From assembly GCA_031280955.1 (NCBI GenBank), contig JAITGA010000008.1, forward strand, positions 1 through 64,000: a DNA stretch of 64,000 nucleotides, written 5' to 3'. The DNA is from Lachnospiraceae bacterium. GTDB lineage: Bacteria; Bacillota; Clostridia; Lachnospirales; Lachnospiraceae. The position numbers and the translations under genes are program-made. Below, piece after piece: positions 35,316 to 44,684 of the stretch (position 1 is the first letter of the stretch; each line of letters starts with the position of its first letter). The notes beneath the pieces were generated by a model, which made no database searches, was not told the origin of the DNA, and worked only from the letters and a program-made list of their open reading frames with translations.

Positions 35316-37901
35316 TTGACCATTTTGAAACATTCAATTGATTATACCGAACAAATGAAAGTAAAAGAGCAGATTCCCCGGACATCTCTGATGGAGTTGC
35401 TAGACAGCTTCATCGAAAAGAGGGTCATCTATATCCACGCTCCTGCGGGATTTAGCAAAACGGTGTCGTCGCTTCTTTGGTTGGAACACCGAAAGACCCT
35501 GGCAAATTCCAAAAGAACGTGGATTAGCCTTGATGAACATTACAACAAAACCTCTGCATTTTGCCTGCGCTTTGTCTCTGAGCTGGCGAAACTCCAACCC
35601 CGAAACACTGCCCTGCGTGAGCTTGCCGCTCATCCATCTTTTAATACTGCTTCGGTAGAGTTCACCTTACGGGCTCTTGATGTCTGCAAAGAAAATAAAA
35701 GCGAGTGGATTTTCGTTCTCGATGATTTGCATAATATTGAAAATGATGAGATTTTGAATCTTTTGCCGGGATTGTTCAAGCGATTGCCGGGAAGCTGTAC
35801 GGCTTTGCTTCTCAGTCGTACCGCACCACCGGATAGTTTTTCGGAAATGGCGGCAAAGGAAGAGCTGGCGGTCGTTGATGCGAGATATTTACAGTTTACC
35901 GACAGGGAAATTAAGTTATTCTTTGAAAACAACGGGCAATTCATATCTAACCGGCAAACCGACGAAATCATGGCTTCAACAGGCGGATGGGCAATCGGAA
36001 TCCGGGCGATGTTACTATCAAAGGAATCCTCTTATAGCTTCAATTTGGCAGATAGGTATTTTGAGAATTTTCTGAAAACCCATGTTTGGGAACGGTGGGA
36101 CGAGAAGATAAAGAACTTCATGACCTTGATATCGGTAGCCGATGAGCTTACGCCTGAATTTTGCGAATGGCTCAAAGCAGGAGAGAAGTCGCTAAAGAAG
36201 TTGTCCAGTACAGAAATACTGTCAGAGCTTGCCCGAGAAAATGCTTTTCTACGTGAGTCGGGGAGAAATGCGTATCGCTTCCACGACTTGTTCCGTGATT
36301 TTTTGTTGAAAATGCTGGAAGAAAATGGTGAACAGGCACTCAACAAGCAATGGAACAGAGCCGGAGATTGGTTCTTTGACAAAAAAGATTATTTCCGTGC
36401 CATCGAATATTACCTAAAAGGTAAAAATGATGAAGGTATCGCCAAATCAATCCACAGCATGTACGACAACCATAAGTCACCCAGTGCTTCCATCGAGGAA
36501 ACGCTGCGTATCGTCCGCTTGTCGCTTAATGATTCAATTATCAAGAAATATCCTTTTCTTTTGGAACCTCAGGTATGGGCGGCGTTTGTGGAGGGACGTA
36601 TCGAGGAATTGGAAAGCAATTTGGACAGATATTATCAGCTGATTCCCGAAATAGTCTTGATAAACCCTCGCTCTGCTGTCTCTTCAATGTTGCTTCGCTG
36701 TATGGATTACCGCGAGCCATTCATCAAGACGATGAAAACCTTACGCCGGATTCCCTTCAAAGGATATATGAGCGCGGCAACCCCTACCATCACCTTTAAT
36801 ATGCCTCTCTTTCACCGTTCCTGCCGAGATTATTCCGAACTTTCCCTTGATTTGGACCAAAATATACTACTGACCAAGAAAGGCATGAGTAATATTCTCG
36901 GTCATGAGTTCCTGGTAATCAAAGAATGTTTTTATGCGGGATTTAGTTTTGAGCGAGGCAATATGGGTAAAGCCCATGAACATGCCCTTCTCGCCTGTGC
37001 AAATATCCCTGAGAACTGTTCTGCCGAAGTAAGGTTTTGCGCTATGATGATGTTGGTTTCTGTCTTACTGGCGGTTGGTAACAAAGCGGAGGCAAACCGA
37101 GTGTTTGATAGTATAGAAAATATGATTGAAACACAAAAAGCTTTTTATCTGGAAGCCAACTTAGATGCTTGCTTTTATCGGTTAAGACTCGCTGATGGTG
37201 ACAAGGAATCGGCAACCAGCTGGCTCAAAAATCACAACATTAATTCACTCGAAAACTTGATGTTCTTTAAGCTATATCAGTATTTAACAACTGCGAGGGC
37301 GCATATTGTCCTTGGAAACTATACTGATGCGATCTTGCTCTTACAAAAACTGTTGGTACTGTGTGAACGCTATCAACGTCCTCTCGACATCATCGAAGCG
37401 CATATATTGCTTGCCGTAATATATTGGAAAAGAGGAAGAAGCGGACACGGTCAACCGATTGCGCTGGAGCATTTGGAAAAAGCGGCAATGATTGCCTGCG
37501 AATACGGATACACACAACCTTTCGCCAACGAGGGAGCGGATATCGTCAATATCCTGCACCGGATGCAAAAACGCGCCATTCAAAAGGAGTATACCGATAA
37601 GATTCCCGCCGAGTTTGTCAAAACTTTGCATATTGTCGCTCTTGAGGCTGCCAAACGCTCCAAGGGTCTTACCGGTGGCGGCGTTTCGGAAAACCTGACT
37701 TTCACGAATAAGCAAAAGACGGTTATGCGCTTGATGTGTGAGGGTTTTAGCAGAAATGAAATCGCCGAAAAGATGGGACTCAAACCATACGGCGTAAAAT
37801 CCCATACCAATCTCATCTACAAAAAACTAGATGTCTCGGGCAGCTTGGAGGCGGTCATGAAAATCAGGGAGTTGGGGGTGTTGGGGGATGGTGAGAGTTG
37901 A
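35316..37901 (+). CDS. MalT-like LuxR family transcriptional regulator (STAND ATPase)
   Basis: About 861 residues. A TTG start at 35316 is chosen: GCGGAGG lies 9 bases before it, and the -10 box of a good promoter ends at 35278, so earlier starts cannot be translated from it. Order: P-loop NTPase with variant Walker A APAGFSKTVS (Ser for Gly), Walker B WIFVLDDLHNI, winged-helix region, TPR-like helical repeats (about 400-750), and a C-terminal LuxR HTH (LTFTNKQKTVMRLMCEGFSR...VKSHTNLIYKKL). MalT-type proteins bind an inducer, oligomerise and activate transcription. It faces the partner-switching cluster, a possible target. Confidence 0.88.
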   Translation: MTILKHSIDYTEQMKVKEQIPRTSLMELLDSFIEKRVIYIHAPAGFSKTVSSLLWLEHRKTLANSKRTWISLDEHYNKTSAFCLRFVSELAKLQPRNTALRELAAHPSFNTASVEFTLRALDVCKENKSEWIFVLDDLHNIENDEILNLLPGLFKRLPGSCTALLLSRTAPPDSFSEMAAKEELAVVDARYLQFTDREIKLFFENNGQFISNRQTDEIMASTGGWAIGIRAMLLSKESSYSFNLADRYFENFLKTHVWERWDEKIKNFMTLISVADELTPEFCEWLKAGEKSLKKLSSTEILSELARENAFLRESGRNAYRFHDLFRDFLLKMLEENGEQALNKQWNRAGDWFFDKKDYFRAIEYYLKGKNDEGIAKSIHSMYDNHKSPSASIEETLRIVRLSLNDSIIKKYPFLLEPQVWAAFVEGRIEELESNLDRYYQLIPEIVLINPRSAVSSMLLRCMDYREPFIKTMKTLRRIPFKGYMSAATPTITFNMPLFHRSCRDYSELSLDLDQNILLTKKGMSNILGHEFLVIKECFYAGFSFERGNMGKAHEHALLACANIPENCSAEVRFCAMMMLVSVLLAVGNKAEANRVFDSIENMIETQKAFYLEANLDACFYRLRLADGDKESATSWLKNHNINSLENLMFFKLYQYLTTARAHIVLGNYTDAILLLQKLLVLCERYQRPLDIIEAHILLAVIYWKRGRSGHGQPIALEHLEKAAMIACEYGYTQPFANEGADIVNILHRMQKRAIQKEYTDKIPAEFVKTLHIVALEAAKRSKGLTGGGVSENLTFTNKQKTVMRLMCEGFSRNEIAEKMGLKPYGVKSHTNLIYKKLDVSGSLEAVMKIRELGVLGDGES

Positions 37902-37912
37902 GGTTTTGTTTA

Positions 37913-37986
37913 CGTTCCCAAGAGGATTCGAACCTCCGACCTACCGCTTAGGAGGCGGTCGCTCTGTCCTGCTGAGCTATGGGAAC
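37913..37986 (-). tRNA. tRNA-Arg (anticodon CCT)
   Basis: A full cloverleaf on the minus strand: acceptor stem GTTCCCA/TGGGAAC (37980-37986 with 37914-37920), D arm GCTC...GAGC, anticodon stem ACCGC/GCGGT with loop CTCCTAA, T arm GGAGG-TTCGAAT-CCTCT, discriminator G at 37913. The CCA end is not encoded. It lies between convergent genes. Confidence 0.96.
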
Positions 37987-38010
37987 AGTTGGTGAAGATT
38001 GCGGTACATA

Positions 38011-38898
38011 CTAACCTAGCGGTGGGAAGTTGATGAAGCCCTGCGCCCAAACCACCCCTTTGAAGCGACGTCCTATTTCCGGCTCACCGACCAAATCTAG
38101 GGAATTGATACAGACATCAAAGCGTAAATCATTGCAGTTGAGGGTCATTTGATGGACGGTTTCACCTGTTTGGCTGTTGTTTACCGTCCGACATTCGAGG
38201 ATTTCACCCATCACCGAATAATGCTCACATTCAACCCCATAAGGCATGAAGAAAGTATCCACAAGGCTGAAGACATCCTCATGTTGGATGCGCTTGGAAA
38301 TCACCGTGTAGGTATCCATATCCTCGACCGTCAAGCTCTCTATCGCATCTTCATCACCCAGTCTGGCTGCCGCAATCAGGTTGCTGCGGGCGGCGGTAGC
38401 ACGTCTGCTCTGCCGTTTATCGCTATCGTTTTTGATAATCGGAAACAAAATCGTCCCCTCAGTTGACAAGCATGACAGCGACAGAGTAGTCCCGCTGACC
38501 GGGAGCTTGTCGGCAGACTTGAACTTCAGGTATTCAATCATGTTTTGTAAATAGAAAATCAACGAAACGCCAACACGGATGTCGTCACAAACACCCGCAT
38601 ATGATTCCTGAGCCGCATGTCGTTCAACCGATACATCCTCGCTGGTCGTGATTGCTGTACTACGCAAATAAGGGTAAAAATACTCATAAATGAACTTGTC
38701 TTCCTGATCGAACTCGCCGCAGACAGATATTCCCATGTTGAAGCCAAAATCACGGGCATAATCTGCCATAATGACATTATTGGTGTTTAGTGTGTATGCA
38801 CGGGCAGTTGACTGTTGGACGATATCTGTCAGTAATTGTTTGACCTCGTCACGGTTCGACAGTTGACTAAAACCGATGGCACGCATGTATTTGTGCAA
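38011..38898 (-). CDS. DUF3881 family protein
   Basis: A 295-residue cytoplasmic protein matching DUF3881, a family I know mainly from Lachnospiraceae and relatives; function unknown. It starts with TTG at 38898: GGAGG lies 7 bases upstream, and the resulting MHKYMRAIGFS matches the usual family N-terminus, whereas the ATG four codons later is poorly spaced. No catalytic motif is evident. It follows serS on the same strand. The tRNA-Arg lies just downstream. Confidence 0.82.
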   Translation of the reverse strand: MHKYMRAIGFSQLSNRDEVKQLLTDIVQQSTARAYTLNTNNVIMADYARDFGFNMGISVCGEFDQEDKFIYEYFYPYLRSTAITTSEDVSVERHAAQESYAGVCDDIRVGVSLIFYLQNMIEYLKFKSADKLPVSGTTLSLSCLSTEGTILFPIIKNDSDKRQSRRATAARSNLIAAARLGDEDAIESLTVEDMDTYTVISKRIQHEDVFSLVDTFFMPYGVECEHYSVMGEILECRTVNNSQTGETVHQMTLNCNDLRFDVCINSLDLVGEPEIGRRFKGVVWAQGFINFPPLG

Positions 38899-38978
38899 AG
38901 TAGTACCTCCTGTTATGATATGGTTGATTCATTCCTTAGTCGCAAGTGGATTGCTTCACCCACACTATGTACGGTTGC

Positions 38979-40265
38979 TCAATGTGACGGTATCAGTACT
39001 TCCTTTTCCCCCATGTATGGTCGCAAAACCGCGGGAATTGCAATTGTTCCGTCTGCTTGGTAATTGTTTTCCAAAAAGGCAATCAGCATCCGTGGCGGCG
39101 CAACCACTGTATTGTTGAGAGTATGGACAAAATATTTGCCGTCTGTGCCATTCACACGGATTTTCAGCCGCCTTGATTGAGCGTCGGTCAAATTTGAGCA
39201 ACTACCCACCTCGAAATACTTCTTTTGCCGTGGCGACCATGCCTCGACATCATAGGATTTCGCTTTCAAATCCGCCAAATCACCTGTACAACACTCTATC
39301 GTCCGCACGGGAACATCAAGTGAACGAAACAAATCAACCGTGTTTTGCCATAGTTTCGTAAACCATGCCGAAGATTCATGCGGTTGACATATAACTATCA
39401 TTTCCTGCTTTTCAAATTGATGTACCCGAAAAACCCCACGCTCCTCCATGCCATGTGCGCCTTTTTCCTTGCGAAAGCACGGTGAATAACTCGTCCACAC
39501 CTGTGGCAAAGAGTCTTCTGCGAGTATTTCATCCGCATACTTTCCAATCATCGAATGTTCAGAAGTGCCGATCAGATACAAATCCTCACCCTCTATCTTG
39601 TACATCATCGCATCCATCTCGGCAAAGCTCATCACCCCGGTTACAATTCCCGAGCGTACCATGTAGGGAGGAATACAATATGTAAAACCACGCTCAATCA
39701 TAAAATCACGCGCATAAGTCAAGATTGCCGTATGTAAACGAGCAACATCTCCGGTCAGGTAATAAAATCCGCTCCCCGCTACTTTGCGCGCACTTTCCAA
39801 GTCTATCCCCGCCAGATTCTCCATCATCTCTACATGATAAGGTATCTCATAGTCGGGTACGTTCGGCTCGCCGAACACACCGACTTCGACATTTTCACTA
39901 TCATCACGTCCTAATGGGACATCGCTTGCCATTATATTAGGAATCAAAAGCATGAGATTGGTGATTTCATCGTCTATCTCTTTTTGCTTGGTTTCGAGTT
40001 GGGCGAGTCGCTTTGCATTGGCTGTGACTTGTTCTTTTTTTTCCGCAGCTGCGCTTTTGTTGCCTTGCGCCATCAACGCCCCTATTTCCTTGGACAGCCG
40101 ATTGCGATCTGCACGCAAATCATCCGCCTCTTGCTTGACTAGGCGAATCTCACGGTCAAGAGCGATGATTTCATCCACCATCTCCAGTTTTTGGTCTTGA
40201 TACTTTCTGCGAATGTTTTCTTTTACCACTTCAGGATTTTCCCTGATGAGCTTGATATCTATCAT
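38979..40265 (-). CDS. serS: Seryl-tRNA synthetase
   Basis: A 428-residue class II synthetase of standard length. The N-terminal long antiparallel coiled coil (about 30-105, rich in Arg, Lys and Glu) binds the tRNA-Ser variable arm. The catalytic core shows FRKEKGAHGMEERGVFRVHQ (motif 2) and NGTDGKYFVHTLNNTVVAPP with a motif 3 Arg in RMLIAFLENNYQ. Its ATG lies two bases after the HD-GYP gene stop, so the two are co-translated; no T-box leader is present. Confidence 0.96.
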   Translation of the reverse strand: MIDIKLIRENPEVVKENIRRKYQDQKLEMVDEIIALDREIRLVKQEADDLRADRNRLSKEIGALMAQGNKSAAAEKKEQVTANAKRLAQLETKQKEIDDEITNLMLLIPNIMASDVPLGRDDSENVEVGVFGEPNVPDYEIPYHVEMMENLAGIDLESARKVAGSGFYYLTGDVARLHTAILTYARDFMIERGFTYCIPPYMVRSGIVTGVMSFAEMDAMMYKIEGEDLYLIGTSEHSMIGKYADEILAEDSLPQVWTSYSPCFRKEKGAHGMEERGVFRVHQFEKQEMIVICQPHESSAWFTKLWQNTVDLFRSLDVPVRTIECCTGDLADLKAKSYDVEAWSPRQKKYFEVGSCSNLTDAQSRRLKIRVNGTDGKYFVHTLNNTVVAPPRMLIAFLENNYQADGTIAIPAVLRPYMGEKEVLIPSH

Positions 40266-40267
40266 TT

Positions 40268-41323
40268 TTACTCCAATACGTTTTTGATATATGAATCGCT
40301 TTTCTTCATATCCACCACTTCATCGCCGGAAATGACATCTCCGTTGTTGTCTTTGATGAGCCTGATGATGGGGCGGTCAGGATAACCACGGTTTTGCCCG
40401 ATTACTATCCCTGTCCCCAAATCACTGGTCACTACTATCGTACCAATTGGATAGGAAGCCAAAAATTCAAGCAATATATTAACAATCATCTCATTATACT
40501 TCGTTCCTCGGTATTTTCGCAAATGCGCTGTTGCTTCATGGGTCTTCTTCGGTTCTTGGGCAATACCGCATATCATTTCATCGAAAGCGTCACATATCGT
40601 AACTATTTGCGCTGCCAAAGGGGATTCTTTCATCTTGAGCGGGAAGCCGCTTCCATCAATATGCTCGTGATGGTGCAAGATAATCAGCTTGCCGTTGTTA
40701 GTTATCCATGATTCTCCTTGAAGCGATGTATAGCCATATATCGGATGTTTGTAGTACTCTGCCAACTCAACGGCGTTATACTCTGTCAAGTGGCGACTGG
40801 TATAATCGAAAAACATATAACGAAGTCCGATATCATGGAGCAAACAAGCGATACTTATGTCATGAATCGTCTGCTTGTCCATCCGCATCTGTAAGGCTAC
40901 CAAAACCGCCAACACACAGATAGAGATACTATGTTCATATATATCCGCACTTCTTTCCCGTATCTCGTATACATGCCCTACGACATCATCCTCTTCCAGG
41001 ACATTCATGATGATTTCATCGGCAGTAACTGCCAACTCCTGCAACTTTTTCGTGCGGGAATAGACATGTTTTTCCATGATATTCTTGACTTTTTGGTGAT
41101 AGGCAGAGCCGACCTCCTGACGGGCTACCATTACCGTTTCTTTATCAATGGTCAAGTTATCATCAAAGACATAAACCTCTTCAACCTTGAACTCTACCAG
41201 TTTGTCTATATATTCCTTGGTAAGAATCGTCCTGCTGGCAAGCAAAACCTGATAGTCAGAAGCAAGAACGGCTCTGGCTAGTCTGTCACCTACCTTTAGC
41301 TCTTCAAGTTTACATAGTTTCAT
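40268..41323 (-). CDS. HD-GYP domain phosphodiesterase
   Basis: A 351-residue cytoplasmic protein. The HD-GYP domain (about 125-300) has ACLLHDIGLRY and ILHHHEHIDGSGFPLKM, so the HD metal site and the HHExxDGxGxP motif are kept, with the GYP triplet as GFP. HD-GYP proteins hydrolyse cyclic di-GMP or related signals. The N-terminal domain (KLEELKVGDRLARAVLASD) matches the DUF3391-like region common in this family. It sits between a DUF4446 gene and serS in the par operon. Confidence 0.88.
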   Translation of the reverse strand: MKLCKLEELKVGDRLARAVLASDYQVLLASRTILTKEYIDKLVEFKVEEVYVFDDNLTIDKETVMVARQEVGSAYHQKVKNIMEKHVYSRTKKLQELAVTADEIIMNVLEEDDVVGHVYEIRERSADIYEHSISICVLAVLVALQMRMDKQTIHDISIACLLHDIGLRYMFFDYTSRHLTEYNAVELAEYYKHPIYGYTSLQGESWITNNGKLIILHHHEHIDGSGFPLKMKESPLAAQIVTICDAFDEMICGIAQEPKKTHEATAHLRKYRGTKYNEMIVNILLEFLASYPIGTIVVTSDLGTGIVIGQNRGYPDRPIIRLIKDNNGDVISGDEVVDMKKSDSYIKNVLE

Positions 41324-41332
41324 ACTTCCCCG

Positions 41333-41854
41333 CTACTGCTTGATTGCCATATCAAGCGCTTGCTTCTCCTCGTCGCCGAGGTTGATGGAACTGACACCGC
41401 TACGTATTTCCTTAGAATATGAATAACATCCCTCGGTACTATGAACGCAGTTGAGGACGAAACCATTGTTCCCTTCGTCAAGCATAACCACGCAAAAGCT
41501 CATTTTACCGCCCATTTGTCCGCTCAACTGACTAAACGCATCATATTTGACCAAGCTGAACTTCTGAAAAGCACCGGTCATTTTCTCAAATAAGACATCT
41601 ATGTCCTTGCGGTTTTTGTCTGTTGTCTGGCTAACATATTTGACATTCTCAAAGAGCCTACCCATATCTTCTTCTAATGAGCGGGCGTTCGCTCCCTGCA
41701 TGAATTTTCCCATTCGTTTCTTTAGATTCATAAGCTTCGTCAAAAAAACTGCCAATAAAACCACCGCCACCAAAAGCAGTACCAAAAGCACCAGTAGTAT
41801 TATTCCGATATCCAGATTGCCCATCCCCATCTTGTTCAAAACATTGCTGTTCAT
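41333..41854 (-). CDS. DUF4446 family membrane protein
   Basis: A 173-residue protein with one N-terminal helix (about 15-40), a coiled-coil linker and a soluble domain ending GDEEKQALDMAIKQ. The VKYDAFSQLSGQMGGKMSFC segment is diagnostic of DUF4446, commonly located directly after parB in Clostridia. Function unknown; the placement suggests a link with chromosome segregation or the membrane. Confidence 0.82.
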   Translation of the reverse strand: MNSNVLNKMGMGNLDIGIILLVLLVLLLVAVVLLAVFLTKLMNLKKRMGKFMQGANARSLEEDMGRLFENVKYVSQTTDKNRKDIDVLFEKMTGAFQKFSLVKYDAFSQLSGQMGGKMSFCVVMLDEGNNGFVLNCVHSTEGCYSYSKEIRSGVSSINLGDEEKQALDMAIKQ

Positions 41855-41934
41855 GCCATCTCCTCTAGTGTTTGTCTGTATTGCAGTTCAAGCTCATAAT
41901 GAAATGCTACGATTTCGTCATCTTCCCTCATTCA

Positions 41935-42828
41935 TTACTCGCTAAGCTGCTCGATTATCCGATCCAAATCATCATGACTGTAAAACTCAACCTCTATCTT
42001 GCCGCTCCCCGCTCCTTTAGAAGTGATCGTGACCTTTGTTCCCAAGATAGCTCTCAACTTATCGGCAATATCTTGATATATCACTTCCAAGCCGCGGTCA
42101 GTTTTGTCAGCAGCAACTATTTTGTCCGCTTTCTCCTTGCCTATTTGCCGTACCAGCTTTTCTACGTCCCGAACACTAAGCTTTTCGTCAAAAATCCGCT
42201 GCGCTAACAAATACTGCTGCTCCATGTCTTCTATCGCTATCAAGGCGCGGGCATGTCCGGTTGTAAGCATTTCGCTTATGACCATCTTTTGCACCTCTGT
42301 GTTTAGTTTGAGCAACCTGATAGAATTGGTGACTGCGGTACGACTCTTGGAAACCCGCTGCGCAATCTCTTCTTGTTTCAAGTGAAACTCTGTCAACAAA
42401 CGCTTATATGCCTGTGCTTCTTCGATAGGGTTTAAATCTTCACGCTGAATGTTTTCAATCAAGGAAATCTCAATAATCTCTTGATCTGTATAATCCTTGA
42501 TGATGACAGGTATTTCTTTCAAACCGACTTTTTTGGCGGCACGCCAACGACGTTCCCCGGCGATTATTTCATAATACGATCCACGGTTTTGTACCAATAT
42601 CGGTTGCAATAAACCAAACTGCTTTATTGAATCGGCAAGCTCCTCCAACGCTTCATCGTCAAAATATTTGCGTGGTTGCTCTCGGTTCGGCTCTACCTTT
42701 ATAATGCTGACAAATGTTTCGCCGCCATATGCCGTCACGCCCTCTTTGACTACGCTTGCTTGCTCTACCGTGTTCGTCGTTTTAGGGATTAGGACATCAA
42801 GTCCTTTTCCCAGACCTCCTCTTGCCAT
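41935..42828 (-). CDS. parB: ParB/Spo0J chromosome partition protein
   Basis: A 297-residue CTP-dependent DNA clamp. The start at 42828 gives the usual MARGGLGKGLDVLIP; an in-frame earlier ATG is disfavoured. The N-terminal domain has EPNREQPRKYF and the CTP motif AGERRWRAAKK; the helix-turn-helix (LTEFHLKQEEIAQRVSKSRT) recognises parS. It loads at the parS sites near 43979-44041 and works with ParA/Soj and SMC in chromosome organisation. Confidence 0.95.
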   Translation of the reverse strand: MARGGLGKGLDVLIPKTTNTVEQASVVKEGVTAYGGETFVSIIKVEPNREQPRKYFDDEALEELADSIKQFGLLQPILVQNRGSYYEIIAGERRWRAAKKVGLKEIPVIIKDYTDQEIIEISLIENIQREDLNPIEEAQAYKRLLTEFHLKQEEIAQRVSKSRTAVTNSIRLLKLNTEVQKMVISEMLTTGHARALIAIEDMEQQYLLAQRIFDEKLSVRDVEKLVRQIGKEKADKIVAADKTDRGLEVIYQDIADKLRAILGTKVTITSKGAGSGKIEVEFYSHDDLDRIIEQLSE

Positions 42829-42907
42829 GTTCGTTCCTTTCCTTGTATCACACTTCATTCAAAATGTGTTCTCGTTCCCTGAACACTTGCATATACATTG
42901 TAACTCC

Positions 42908-43672
42908 TCATCGCCGTGTGCCAATCACCTCATCTGCCAAGCGCATATATGCTTCCGCTCCTGCTGATTTCGGGTCATATTTGTTAATCGGCATCCCATG
43001 ACTCGGTGCTTCTGCCAGACGGATGTTGCGAGGGATAACGGTGTCATAAACCTTGTGTTCCAGGTGCTTTTTGACATTGTCCACCACTTGTGTGGAGAGC
43101 TTGGTGCGTGAGTCAAACATCGTAAACACCACTCCCTCCATGCCTAGCCGAGGATTGAGTCTTTCCTTTACCAAATTGACGGTATGTATCAGCTGGCTCA
43201 AACCCTCCAAGGCGTAATACTCACATTGAATCGGCACTAATACCGTGTGAGCAGCGGTCATTGCGTTGATAGTCAACAGGCTCAAGGCCGGAGGACAATC
43301 AATGATAATATAATCATACTGCTCGCTAACCCAGTCAAGTTCTTTGCGGAGAATGTATTCCTTTTTGTCCACACCGATTAGCTCAATCTCTGTCGCCGCT
43401 AGGTTGACATTGGAGGGAATAATTGAAATCCCGGGGATGAGTTCCTTGATTGTACACTCGTTGATGGCACATTCACCCAACATCAACTCATATATGGTTT
43501 TCTCCAAAACGTTCTTTTCAACACCAAAGCCGCTGGTCGTGTTGCCTTGCGGGTCGGCATCGACAACCAAGACCTTTTTGCCTTTAGCCGCCAGTGCCGC
43601 CGAGAGATTTATTGAAGTGGTGGTTTTGCCGACTCCCCCTTTTTGGTTGGTAATAGCAATGATTTTGCCCAT
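42908..43672 (-). CDS. parA: ParA/Soj chromosome partition ATPase
   Basis: A 254-residue deviant Walker ATPase. ITNQKGGVGKTTTSINLSAA holds the signature Lys pair, VVDADPQGN is the A' motif and IIIDCPPALSLL is Walker B. It cooperates with ParB and affects DnaA in Bacillus. It lies 79 bp before parB on the same strand, with parS upstream. Confidence 0.96.
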   Translation of the reverse strand: MGKIIAITNQKGGVGKTTTSINLSAALAAKGKKVLVVDADPQGNTTSGFGVEKNVLEKTIYELMLGECAINECTIKELIPGISIIPSNVNLAATEIELIGVDKKEYILRKELDWVSEQYDYIIIDCPPALSLLTINAMTAAHTVLVPIQCEYYALEGLSQLIHTVNLVKERLNPRLGMEGVVFTMFDSRTKLSTQVVDNVKKHLEHKVYDTVIPRNIRLAEAPSHGMPINKYDPKSAGAEAYMRLADEVIGTRR

Positions 43673-43912
43673 GTTGCGCCTTTCGTTTATCGTACTTCCT
43701 TGCTTGCTTATATAAGCAAAGGTTTGTCGTGTCTAAAGCGGTGTCTTTTCATCACAGGTCATATCCTGTGAAGGTCGGTTGTCTTGAGGTGGAAGAAGCT
43801 GTTGCGGATGGTTGTTCCCGCTTCTATGCGAAAGGAGAGCGAATTCGTTCTTCTTTGAGTGTCCGCAGCAACTTCTTGTTGCCAGTCATATCTCTTCTTT
43901 TATTGCCAGTGA

Positions 43913-43951
43913 TGTTTCACGTTTTGTCGCCGCCTTTGCCGATGTTTCACG
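43913..43951. promoter_or_regulatory. Two parS half-site-like elements
   Basis: TGTTTCACG occurs at 43913-43921 and 43943-43951, matching the left half of parS; the right halves are degraded. They lie 28-66 bases before the first full parS. Confidence 0.45.
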
Positions 43952-43978
43952 GCAAGAGTCTATATGTGGTGGTGTAAA

Positions 43979-43994
43979 TGTTTCACGTGAAACA
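43979..43994. promoter_or_regulatory. parS: parS centromere site 1
   Basis: A perfect 16-bp palindrome TGTTTCACGTGAAACA, identical to the consensus ParB/Spo0J binding site, located upstream of parA. Confidence 0.93.
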
Positions 43995-44025
43995 TTATCT
44001 AGTGTTCCTTGCTTTTTTTTGGCAA

Positions 44026-44041
44026 TGTTTCACGTGAAACA
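44026..44041. promoter_or_regulatory. parS: parS centromere site 2
   Basis: A second perfect TGTTTCACGTGAAACA, 47 bp from the first start to start. It ends one base short of the stop codon of the response regulator gene, so it overlaps that gene's 3' untranslated region. Confidence 0.93.
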
Positions 44042-44042
44042 G

Positions 44043-44684
44043 CTACAGCTTAACAAGGTTGTTCTTGATTGCAAACACAGCCGCCTGTGTCCTGTCGGCA
44101 ACCTCTAGTTTCTTAAAAATGCTGGATATGTGGTTCTTCACCGTTCTTTCGCTAATGATTAGGCTTTTGCCAATTTCTTTGTTGTAATAGCCCTCAGCTA
44201 TCAAGACAAGTATCTCTGTTTCCCGCTTGGTAAGCTTGGCAATTCGTTCGTTGTCTTGGCTCCTTCTGACCATTCTGCTGTTGAGTGGCGGAATCAATTG
44301 CGGTTGGATATATGTTTCCCCGGCAATAACAGCCTCGATTGCCTTCTTTAGCTCGGAAAAAGCGGCATCTTTTAATATATAGCCGTCCGCTCCTACATCG
44401 ACTGAACGTAGAATATACTCTACTTCATTGTGAACCGTCAACATCAATACCTTGATTTCCCTGTTTTGGGCTCTTAACTCTTCTAACACATCAAAGCCGC
44501 TCATTTTTGGCATGTTAATGTCAAGCAACAACAAGTCGGGGTAAACTGTTTGCAAGATTTCCAAACACTTCACACCATCGCCCGCTTCGGCGATTACTTC
44601 CATGCTGCCATCAAACTCGACAAGTTTTTTGATTCCTTCCCTGACCAGAATATGATCGTCAACTAGCACAATTTTTAGTTTCAT
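44043..44684 (-). CDS. LuxR-type response regulator (NarL/DegU family)
   Basis: A 213-residue regulator: receiver (about 1-120) with acidic pair VDDH, phospho-Asp in LLLLDINMPKMSG and Lys in YILKDAAF, then a LuxR HTH (LTKRETEILVLIAEGYYNKE...ERTVKNHISSIFKKL). It overlaps the histidine kinase gene by 4 bp (ATGA), which fixes the pairing. Its position between parS and rsmG, close to the presumed origin, is unusual and means high gene dosage during replication. Confidence 0.94.
   Translation of the reverse strand: MKLKIVLVDDHILVREGIKKLVEFDGSMEVIAEAGDGVKCLEILQTVYPDLLLLDINMPKMSGFDVLEELRAQNREIKVLMLTVHNEVEYILRSVDVGADGYILKDAAFSELKKAIEAVIAGETYIQPQLIPPLNSRMVRRSQDNERIAKLTKRETEILVLIAEGYYNKEIGKSLIISERTVKNHISSIFKKLEVADRTQAAVFAIKNNLVKL

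Noticed and set aside
43729-43977. 82-residue ORF between parA and parS
   Set aside because: It overlaps parS half sites, has no ribosome site, and its composition looks non-coding.
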